Assembly: GCA_010645155.1 (NCBI GenBank)
Contig: JAAGOF010000251.1
Span: 1,294,784-1,358,783, forward strand
Length of the DNA stretch: 64,000 bases
From: Tigriopus japonicus
Lineage: Eukaryota; Arthropoda; Copepoda; Harpacticoida; Harpacticidae
Direction: 5' to 3'
The notes under the pieces are model-generated. The model saw only the letters and a list, made by a program, of their open reading frames with translations, was not told the DNA's origin and ran no database searches. This document shows positions 24,801 through 30,605 of this stretch, one piece after another. A program made the translations under genes and the position numbers. Position 1 is the stretch's first letter. Each line of letters starts with the position of its first letter.

Positions 24801-25673
24801 TGCATCCAAGTATCGTCGTAATGGCTGTGGTGGGACGCTCGAGGAGCGCTAGTAATGATCCTTCTGACAATGAATAAATCTCCCTGATTGACACGACCGA
24901 TCCGAAGAGATGTATTGGGTGAACTTCTTCAAATTGGGAACACGACGAGGGTCCAAGACTGAGAAACGGAAAATTATTGCCCTCGCTTTTGGGAAAAGAA
25001 CGGGAACGATCCCTTCATTTTTTTAGATTTTTGAAGGGACGTGGAACAAGTTCTGGGAAAAATACCTCTGAAGGAGACGTCGAAGGAAACTTGATTAATG
25101 AAGCGTAAAAGCTCGAGACTGCTGTTGGTCGTCACTCTCAATCTCCCTGGCCTTGTGTGACAATATTGAAATGTATGCAAGAGAACTGGCTGTATGTACG
25201 CACTCTATAGTCGGTCCACTAGGTCTAAGGCCTGGGAACAGTCCAGATGGAACACGCGACTCCATCCCATTCAGAAGCAATTTTCTATGCTAGAGGTTTC
25301 ACATCAATGAGCAATAGTTTGGTCGTCTGGTGCCTAGCTAAAAAGCTGTAAAAATCAAACTACGCTCATTCATTCACGCGTCAATCAGATAGGTTTGGTG
25401 ACACCCGTGGTTCATTTTTCCGCTCTTTTTTTGCAGCCCGTGAAGAAGGCCGATTGGCGGAAAAAACGTGAGGAGTTCATCAACGCCTTGCGTGCCGCCA
25501 AAGAGGCTCAAAGATATGTGGCAGCTGGTGGAAAGATCTCAGACCTGCCGCCTCCGCCCCCATTGGATACATCAGACTACATTCAGTGCCCTCATTGTGG
25601 CCGGAAGTTCAACGAAGCAGCTGCGGATCGTCACATTCCCAAATGCAAGGACATTAAGAGCAACAAGCGTTGA
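741..25673 (+). CDS. ZC2HC1 family (C2HC zinc finger domain-containing protein 1) gene, 8 coding exons, 820 aa
   Basis: Gene-level entry; the exons are listed separately. All seven introns are GT–AG and the frame stays open across every junction, giving 820 residues. Layout: residues 17–52 N-terminal helix; 88–97 RVRQMFEERR; 113–123 GWDKSYPLKPV; about 125–390 low-complexity Ser/Arg/Tyr/Gly; 393–447 and 493–547 Glu/Arg/Lys-rich coiled coil; 558–649 polar and acidic linker; C2HC finger 1 with C685, C688, H700, C704; C2HC finger 2 with C793, C796, H808, C812. From memory, human ZC2HC1C shares the paired fingers, the RKxFDSxxxRxxGTE segment after finger 1, the YIQCPHCxRxF finger 2 and an upstream (F/Y)PLKP motif. 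The protein is much longer than human ZC2HC1A or ZC2HC1C. Molecular function is poorly known for the family; zinc binding is predicted from the motifs, and any nucleic-acid or cytoskeletal role would be speculation. Confidence 0.9.
807..5154 (+). other. Intron 1 of ZC2HC1-like gene (4.3 kb)
   Basis: Starts GTAAGG and ends in the polypyrimidine acceptor TTTCTATTTCAG. No additional exon or transposon is recognised inside. A 15-bp near-palindrome (GTTCCA CTT TGGAAC) at 3150–3164 recurs exactly at 19319–19333 in intron 7. The longer open frames here (for example 3116–3481 and 3866–4180, minus strand) show no family features and have overlapping open frames on other strands. Confidence 0.8.
5155..6134 (+). 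CDS. Exon 2 of ZC2HC1-like gene (residues 23–348, splits codon 349)
   Basis: The largest exon, 980 bp, between acceptor TTTCAG|GCAAGA and donor TTCAG|GTAATT, ending two bases into codon 349. It opens with the Gln/Glu-rich helix ARFQAQQLAEKEEKLIHLLE. It then carries RVRQMFEERR (88–97) and GWDKSYPLKP (113–122), the two best-conserved islands of the N-terminal half. The remainder is low complexity, rich in Ser, Arg, Tyr and Gly, with repeated Arg-Ser and Gly-Thr-Tyr-Gly patterns, so it is probably intrinsically disordered and a candidate for phosphorylation. The open frame reads through the donor to a stop at 6138, so intron retention would truncate the protein at about residue 349 without fingers or coiled coil. 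Confidence 0.92.
6135..6456 (+). other. Intron 2 of ZC2HC1-like gene (322 bp)
   Basis: GTAATT to TTCCAG, phase 2. This is the only coding-phase intron of the gene that is not phase 0. Nothing else is recognised inside. Confidence 0.85.
6457..6754 (+). CDS. Exon 3 of ZC2HC1-like gene (completes residue 349, then 350–448)
   Basis: 298 bp between acceptor GGTATTCCAG|AAAAAG and donor AAAG|GTGAGC. The first base completes codon 349 (AG|A, Arg). An Arg-Ser/Pro-Ser tract (KSRSPEPTSRSPSLSPTVPR) and SMQRRRSSLSRSE come first, followed from about residue 393 by a strongly charged coiled coil (HQERTEVERRIAKEREEEKR, then QAEMRRREQELLERIKRQQK). The SR/SP repeats resemble phosphorylation substrates of SR or proline-directed kinases; that is inference. 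It ends in phase 0 so exons 4, 5, 6 or 7 could each follow in frame. Confidence 0.92.
6755..8641 (+). other. Intron 3 of ZC2HC1-like gene (1.9 kb)
   Basis: GTGAGC to the less usual acceptor CTTTGCAAAG. No further exon, repeat or RNA gene was recognised inside it. Confidence 0.75.
8642..8773 (+). CDS. Exon 4 of ZC2HC1-like gene (residues 449–492), possible cassette exon
   Basis: A 132-bp exon without its own ATG-initiated open frame. It lies between acceptor CTTTCTTTGCAAAG and donor AAG|GTAGTT. It is open in phase 0 and encodes AAAKMESIGPAKAPTFQRNP, then SQRSFRVKPSGPAQATKPAE and NKQK: Ala/Pro/Lys-rich, of low complexity, and lying between the two coiled-coil blocks. Both splice sites are weaker than elsewhere in the gene (AAAG acceptor, GTAGTT donor). 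It is a multiple of three with phase 0 on both sides, so it can be skipped in frame, joining the coiled coils directly. That makes it the best candidate for alternative splicing. Confidence 0.78.
8774..9068 (+). other. Intron 4 of ZC2HC1-like gene (295 bp)
   Basis: GTAGTT to AACTAATTTCAG; the CTAAT close to the acceptor resembles a branch point. Nothing else is recognised inside. Confidence 0.78.
9069..9263 (+). CDS. Exon 5 of ZC2HC1-like gene (residues 493–557), second coiled coil
   Basis: 195 bp, phase 0 on both sides, between acceptor AATTTCAG and the consensus donor TTG|GTAAGT. It encodes an extreme charged helix of alternating Glu and Arg (VERELQRQEANRERERKLAE, then KRREEERIEERERMRERERV) that ends in a short Gln run (QQQQHQFL). 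The pattern suits a long single alpha helix or coiled coil that continues the block in exon 3. The frame stays open past the donor into the intron to about 9290, so only the splice site and the absence of family similarity afterwards define the end. Confidence 0.9.
9264..15864 (+). other. Intron 5 of ZC2HC1-like gene (6.6 kb)
   Basis: GTAAGT to TCTATTTGCAG. Several open frames of 60–106 codons occur (for example 12949–13269 and 12764–13000, plus strand), but they overlap open frames in other phases, lack domain features and do not sit between convincing splice sites. No transposon or RNA gene was recognised. Confidence 0.75.
15865..16140 (+). CDS. Exon 6 of ZC2HC1-like gene (residues 558–649), linker
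   Basis: 276 bp, phase 0 on both sides, between acceptor TTCTATTTGCAG and donor AAG|GTATTA. It encodes a polar linker rich in Ser, Thr, Asn, Gly and Asp (SRTSSVSTNGSSGHSGTNND, an acidic SDEDFDPATYN patch, then TSPTKRSTLKSNANGGYRTT) and ends in the basic ARNASKKSK. No folded domain is visible and it is probably disordered. It separates the coiled coil from the first zinc finger. It could be skipped without changing frame. Read-through of the donor would add only a few residues before a stop at 16153–16155. Confidence 0.88.
16141..18187 (+). other. Intron 6 of ZC2HC1-like gene (2.0 kb)
   Basis: GTATTA to GACTTGTTATTTCAG. Open frames at 16360–16701 and 16685–17062 have no recognisable features. 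No repeats were noted. Confidence 0.75.
18188..18466 (+). CDS. Exon 7 of ZC2HC1-like gene (residues 650–742), first C2HC zinc finger
   Basis: 279 bp, phase 0 on both sides, between acceptor TTATTTCAG and donor AAAAG|GTGAGT. A Pro/Ser-rich lead (PPVSSSTPAPAASTPSGPKE) is followed by the finger LVPCSNCGRSFADDRIAKHE EIC. The zinc ligands are C685, C688, H700 and C704 (spacing C-x2-C-x11-H-x3-C). Next comes KKKRKTFDSTKKRVAGTEAE, the signature segment after finger 1 in the ZC2HC1 family (RKxFDSxxxRxxGTE), and a basic KRAAKSKTKEK tail that may act as a nuclear localisation signal (inference). All four zinc ligands are intact. Confidence 0.95.
18467..25436 (+). other. Intron 7 of ZC2HC1-like gene (7.0 kb)
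   Basis: GTGAGT to CTCTTTTTTTGCAG, the longest intron of the gene. It holds the second copy of the 15-bp GTTCCACTTTGGAAC motif (19319–19333) and a short (GA)n run near 21453–21469. No coding exon or mobile element was recognised. Confidence 0.75.
25437..25673 (+). CDS. Exon 8 of ZC2HC1-like gene (residues 743–820 and stop), second C2HC zinc finger
   Basis: The terminal coding exon, 237 bp, from acceptor TTTTTTTGCAG to TGA at 25671–25673. It encodes KKADWRKKREEFINALRAAK, EAQRYVAAGGKISDLPPPPP, then DTSDYIQCPHCGRKFNEAAA and DRHIPKCKDIKSNKR. Finger 2 uses C793, C796, H808 and C812. The W-R-x-K-x-x-x-F-I helix, the Gly-Gly-Lys/Asn-x-Ser-Asp-Leu-Pro-Pro linker and the YIQCPHC finger match the human ZC2HC1C C-terminus almost position for position from memory. 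This exon and exon 7 anchor the family assignment. Confidence 0.96.
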   Translation, partial: PVKKADWRKKREEFINALRAAKEAQRYVAAGGKISDLPPPPPLDTSDYIQCPHCGRKFNEAAADRHIPKCKDIKSNKR

Positions 25674-26970
25674 TTTGGACCCCCTATTCCTTAAGCCTCT
25701 TGCCATGATTAATCCAATACTAACCTTCCGCTGCTCTCTTTATTTTGTTAACCTTTTTTGTCAGTATCACACTGAAGCATTTCATGCTCACTAAAGCCAA
25801 TATGATATTTCATCATAGACCTGTTATATCCTCACGAAATATAATCCGTCCCACCTTTACTAAATTCTGAAACAGCTTTTCCTCCTCGAAGAATTTTTCC
25901 TCCTTCTACCATTACAAGGAAAACATTAAGTGACCATTTGAAGATGTCCCATTGCAGAGAAGGTCAGTGGGTTGTTAACCTTCGTTCCATCCAGAATTAC
26001 CATGAACCATGGTCCCGAAACTTGAACTGGGAAGACGCACTGTTTCATAATGGTCTTCGTATTTCGTTCACACACCCTTCTTGCTCAGGTTCGTAGGTTC
26101 ATTCACAGTTGGACGCTCTTTCTTGGCCTCACTTCCCGCTGCCTCCTATTATGCGACACTGGCTTCCACTCACTCAGTTATTATGGACAAAAAGTGTGAC
26201 GAGTCATATAATTCCCAAGATCTAGGTCGGCCACCTGGTTGAGTTTGCCGAGACTGCGGTCGAAATGGTCGCCAATCCCCTAGGTTGTTATGTGTAACCT
26301 CGGGGGAGACAAGTCCATCCGTCGAAATATTCGTGTATCTTTATTAAAAGATCGTTACTATTCACAATTAGACCGCTTTGAGACCATCACGAATGTTGTA
26401 CTGTCAACAAGGAAGCGTTAAGAAAACACATTATTAAGACGAGAGTATCCCTCAAATTGAAATATTTAGAACACCTTTTAGATATAATTGACTCTGCTCG
26501 GTGTATATTTGTCGAACAATATCATAGGATAATAGGTGGAACGGACAGGAAAGTACTTAATACAAAGAAATCCAGGTGTTTTACTTTTTATTTAAGAAAG
26601 GTAGGTTAGTCATTTGCTTTACAAATACCAAAGAAATCGGTTAATTCAAAGCATGGTCGTTAGAATCTAAAATGTGATACTTCTTGAGGCCCTTTTTTGT
26701 ATTCTTGCTCTTGCAAATGCAGGACCCTAAAACTGTCATTTACCACCTTAGGGCATGATTTTTAGGCATTTTATGTATGTATGTATGTATGTATGTATGT
26801 ATGTATGTATGTATGTATGTATGTATGTATGTATGTATGTATGTATGTATTTCTTGGACTCACTCAGTAAAAGAATAAAGAAAATAGAGAAATATGTGTT
26901 ATGACAATTGCGTTGATATTGCAGCTCTTGAAACTTTCGCAAAAAATTAATAAATTATATTTTGTTGGTA
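25674..26970 (+). other. Probable 3' UTR of ZC2HC1-like gene
   Basis: No further gene is recognised between the stop codon and about 27 kb. No AATAAA occurs in the first kilobase after the stop; AATATA and ATTAAA variants lie at about 25837 and 26342. The first canonical AATAAA hexamers are at 26874–26879 and 26949–26954. If those are used the 3' UTR is about 1.2–1.3 kb and includes the (TATG)n tract. Confidence 0.4.
26772..26850. repeat. (TATG)n tetranucleotide microsatellite
   Basis: About 79 bp of essentially uninterrupted TATG/ATGT units, roughly 20 copies. It lies between the ZC2HC1-like stop codon and the putative polyadenylation signals. Its purity suggests it is length-polymorphic. 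The reverse-strand HTYI repeat it would encode is an artefact of the repeat. Confidence 0.97.
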
Positions 26971-26975
26971 GCTTT
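26949..26975 (+). terminator. Candidate polyadenylation signal (AATAAA plus GT-rich downstream element)
   Basis: AATAAA at 26949–26954 is followed by a T/GT-rich stretch (TATATTTTGTTGGTAGCTTTG), the usual order of hexamer and downstream element. A second AATAAA at 26874–26879 is an alternative. It is assigned to the ZC2HC1-like gene because no other plus-strand gene end is nearby. Confidence 0.35.
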
Positions 26976-27171
26976 GATTGTGGCCAGCCTCAAATGATAT
27001 CAAGGGTATAAAATCTCTTTCACTTCTTGCTTGTAAATGAGTTTCCTACTTGAATTCTATGTGGTGAGGTTATTATTGCCAAGTTTTCAGGTCTCTGCGA
27101 CAACGGCCAAAGGCCTCATAAAATATCTAAGTTCCAAGACCTATGCATGCAAGCAGGCACACGTTTGAAAT

Positions 27172-27699
27172 CTAAGCCTGGCTTCGAAGAATTGTCAAAC
27201 GGTCTAAATATTCTCGAAAATCGCCCCTGGGACTTGAAGTCACGAAGAAAACACCGGGTATAATCTCACGAAGGAACGACCGAACGAGTTCCTGGATCGT
27301 GAGCTCGGCGCAATTCGCTCTCAGTGACACGAAACACCGTTGGGAGAAAGAGCACGTTGGGTAAACATTCCAGTTATCATTCTCCAATCCCTGTAACTCA
27401 GCACTCACGACCGAGTTCGACTGCGTTCCAAGCTGTTGTTCCACATTGGATCCAGAGTCAAAGCGAACCAAAGGCACAAAGAGCGAAAGAAAAAGACAGA
27501 AAGAAAGAAAGGGAGTGTGTGCGTGAGTACGCGAGAGAAGCCTTGTTGACGGCCTTTAGTCGCCATAGAAGGCGACGACCTTCATTTGAGTGGAAGCAGT
27601 CCCAGTGGCAACAAGAATGCATTTGATTAGTGTCCAGACCAGCCAAGCGTTGTTAAGTGCCCACTATTAAATTCATTTGCGGAATGCTCCGGATCTCGG
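27172..27699 (+). promoter_or_regulatory. Candidate promoter and leader exon of a second plus-strand gene
   Basis: GC and CG-dinucleotide content rise here compared with the flanks. A CTCTCAGTGACACG initiator-like motif sits at 27319–27332, followed by a purine-rich AAAGAGCGAAAG-type leader and a donor-like TCTCGG|GTAAGA at 27699/27700. This would suit a first non-coding exon of about 27.32–27.70 kb. Open frames on both strands in this interval look like by-products of base composition. The evidence is compositional and motif-based only. Confidence 0.3.
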
Positions 27700-29453
27700 G
27701 TAAGATTTGCTCATCCAGGCGGCTCCAAGGGTCCTTTTTGACTGTCAAACCATGGAAAAAACAAGGTCGTCGTGGAAGGTCTGTTTTTTCTTCTTCGGCT
27801 ATTCGACATGGCATCGGGTCGTTAACGATGGATGACTCTTTTCTTCTACTAACATCTCAATCTAAAGTAGAAAATCGGCCGTGACGAGCAGGTTCAAATA
27901 TCGAAAAGCCTGGGACCGTTATTTAGATTTCCCAGGATAAAAGCAACATTGCCATTTCATATCCAATATAAAAGCCGTGTTCCAGAAGGCGTTGGATAGG
28001 GAACGTGCTTCTGCCCCTTTGGCTTATCGTACATCGTTCACTGCACTCGATAAGTTGTTTCAGACCAAAGATCAGAGGGAAGGAAAGAATAATAAGGCCC
28101 TGAGAACGTTCACATTTTACATGTCCAACGCATTAGGGCCCTTTAAAAGTAAGGTCGGTGGTCCGTGAATAGTTATTTTTCCTCCACAATGGAGCACGGC
28201 GTTTTGTCGTGGGTTCACGGGCAAAAAAGTTCCCACTCAGTCAGGTGACACGACGAGCTCCTTGAAGACTTATTGCGAGGCTTTTTTCTTCTAAACGGAA
28301 GATTGCAGGGCGAGTGGAACAACGAGCTTATAATTATTTTATCGGCTCTTGATGAGGATTTATTGTCACTGAGCCAGTGACTTGAGATTTATGAGCTTTC
28401 CCATGACCGACGAGCTCTTTGAGAGACTTTCATAACGAGCTAATAAGTGAGACATCGGCTGGGACTAATTGTCTCTCCTTTACTTACTTTGTCTGACGAA
28501 AGCGAGTCAAAACATACTCTTGGGACTCGACGAGATCCATTGAATCTTGAGTCGATCTTTGAAGTCAAGATAGTTGAATGAAGCGATCAAATATGCGCCA
28601 CCTTTGGGTTCGTCAAGAAAATGATGAGGGCTCTGATCGATCGATAAGAAAGTAAAGCAGTATGTCGTTCTTTTTTTCAGAGACGACCAGGAATCCTTTA
28701 AATGTGAGTGAGCCTCAGCAACGGGCACTACTTATCCACATTTTCCAAGATGTTCCAACCTGCTGCTACTACTACGTGTGCGCTGTCAATCAATCCTTGA
28801 AAGCAAAGTCAAGACACCGATGATATAGCTTCAATGCGTTCGTGCCAGTAGCTCTCTTTCCCACGTTTTCTCAGTGGATACTAATCCACTTATAACCAAA
28901 CTGTTTTGGGTGCTACCAAGTGACAAGTGATCCATTTGCCCATTTATAGTCGAGTGCGAGTGTTCCAAAATAAGATACTGATAACGAGTTGTGTGATCCA
29001 ACGGAGTCGTGGAGGAAATAACAGGAACCGGAAGCGACTTGACTTCTTTATTCTCCCTGGTGAGTATGCTCAGGGTGGATGGACTTCTCAAAAAGACTTG
29101 AACAGTTGAGGAAATGGCTGAAAACTCCTCAGGGAAGATTGCAGCGGACAAGTAATGGGTCCTGGAGATACGTAGAAGTCCCGTTCGTTGACTTCTCGTC
29201 CCATGGTCACATTAGAGTAAAAGAAGCGAAAGTGAAGAAGGGGAAGAAGGAAGGATGTAAATAACCTCAAGGCACATAAAGACAACCACCCGAGTCTTCT
29301 TGAAAGAACGGGATAAACGGGTATTTTGGGGAGAAAAGAGAGAGAAAGAGCTTGGAGAGAGAGGAAGATGACAAAACCAAACCCTTGGGACACTCACACA
29401 AAATGTGAGAGGGGCCGAAACATCTGGTTTTGTCCTGCCTCTCAACGCATTAG
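27700..29453 (+). other. Non-coding stretch, probable intron of the second gene
   Basis: No conserved coding sequence or mobile element was recognised. An isolated donor-like CCTG|GTGAGTATG lies at 29059/29060 and could mark an alternative leader exon; no acceptor partner was identified. Confidence 0.4.
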
Positions 29454-29578
29454 AATGGTTGTATGACCTCATTCAAACAATGGGAAAAGTACACGGGGAT
29501 CCGCCGTATCACAACCGCCAACATGCCGTCACAGATCTGCAAATGTTCTGCCAACTGTTTGTGTTGCGACGGGATATA
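29454..29578 (+). CDS. Exon-like segment resembling a cyclic-nucleotide phosphodiesterase catalytic domain (partial)
   Basis: A 125-bp segment lies between a good acceptor (TTTTGTCCTGCCTCTCAACGCATTAG) and a donor ATA|GTAAAT. It is open in one frame and encodes WLYDLIQTMGKVHGDPPYHN followed by RQHAVTDLQMFCQLFVLRRD. Class I phosphodiesterases carry YHNxxHAxxxxQ at the first metal-site histidine; from memory human PDE2A has [20 protein letters not shown], which aligns here with one extra residue. No HDxxH exon or GAF domain was found nearby. If spliced to 30174–30222 and 30487–30605 the frame meets a stop, so it cannot code together with those exons. It may be a real exon of a gene whose other exons I missed, a pseudogene fragment, or chance. 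Confidence 0.28.
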
Positions 29579-30173
29579 GTAAATCAATTCCCGAGGGGAA
29601 TGAGCAACAGTCTACTTTGTTGTTATAATCTGGAGGCTGTTCTGGTAAAAAAAAATGAAGGCTCAGGGGCCTGAGCTCCAATTTTGCATCCTTGATGGCC
29701 GTTTCCAGACTAGACAGATTGCACATGATGGCCCCCAAAGCACGTTTTTCTCGTTTGCGAACTTTAAAAAGCCTTGCTTGCCATGTTTATCCTTGCATTG
29801 TTTGGGTTCTTTTCAAGACTACAGACTCGAAGTAACGCACCGTTAGGAAATGTAAGTACATTTTTATTTTCTCAGAACGAAAACAATGACTGATTGCACA
29901 AATGTTTTGACTCTAATGACTCAAGGACGTCGTATTGAGAGAAAGAAAAGTGGTCTGGAAATGGCTGGCAAATTGCCTACATGAAACACTTCACGTCCGG
30001 TGTTGGGACTGTTTGCTCGAAAGATCAGGAAACCCAACGATCACACGAAATCGGTTACCTTACCACATTGTAAGGCCGGAATATTGGTTGCTTTCTCGAC
30101 GAGAATTATCACAAGCAAGGCCAATTAATGTTTTTTGGAGGAAATGCTGACTATGTTTGTTGGGGTTCCGCAG
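29579..30173 (+). other. Non-coding stretch between exon-like segments
   Basis: No gene is recognised. It ends in the acceptor-like sequence ATGTTTGTTGGGGTTCCGCAG used for the 49-bp segment that follows. Confidence 0.4.
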
Positions 30174-30222
30174 GGTTTCATTAAGTATCTCACGAAACCT
30201 TGTCAAGAACAACAGCTCTGCG
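30174..30222 (+). other. Candidate 49-bp leader exon of the second gene
   Basis: Flanked by acceptor GGGGTTCCGCAG and a perfect donor core, CTGCG|GTGAGT. The frame that would join the upstream extension of the signal-peptide frame contains TAA, so if used it is 5' UTR. Short leader exons of this size occur in animals, but no homology supports it. Confidence 0.33.
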
Positions 30223-30486
30223 GTGAGTTAGCTACTTTTCCCTCATTGAAAGTAACCAAAAGACCTTGAGAGTGGTTAAGAACCGAAACGAAAGAGCTAT
30301 TCACCATGTATGACAGTTCCTTCCGGAACTCATTGGTAGACATGTCTCATTTCTGGGAGCTTTTCCTCCTTACCCAATTGTCGTCCGGACGAACGTAGAG
30401 AAAAAAGTACAGGAGGAATCGAATGAACGGTTTCTCAGCTGTATTGACATTCACCAACTAATCCAATGTAATCGTCCTATTTTCAG

Positions 30487-30605
30487 ATTGTTCCAAAACG
30501 GTCATGTCTGTGTGAGCTCTGAGGAATCTCCGAATTGGTTGTTTTCAAAATCAGTCATGTTTTGGCAACTCTCGTTTATCGGGCTGATCTTGGCCATTTG
30601 TAAAG
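30487..30605 (+). CDS. Candidate first coding exon of a secreted or membrane protein (signal peptide; CDS from 30557)
   Basis: A 119-bp exon-like segment lies between a strong acceptor (AATCGTCCTATTTTCAG, with CTAATCC upstream as a possible branch point) and a consensus donor AAAG|GTAAGC. An ATG at 30557 with G at –3 opens MFWQLSFIGLILAICK, leaving one base (G) at the donor, so phase 1. The sequence has the length and hydrophobic core of a signal peptide; a phase-1 intron just after the signal peptide is common in extracellular modular proteins. A small upstream frame (ATG-TCT-GTG-TGA) lies in the same exon. Reading through the donor meets a stop within six codons. No later exon was recognised, so the identity of the protein is unknown. 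Confidence 0.42.

Noticed and set aside
26748..26942. Minus-strand frame with HTYI repeats
   Set aside because: Direct translation of the TATG microsatellite.
27324..27626. 100-codon plus-strand frame rich in Lys/Arg/Glu
   Set aside because: Looks like translation of a purine-rich leader; no homology, and the minus strand is also open.
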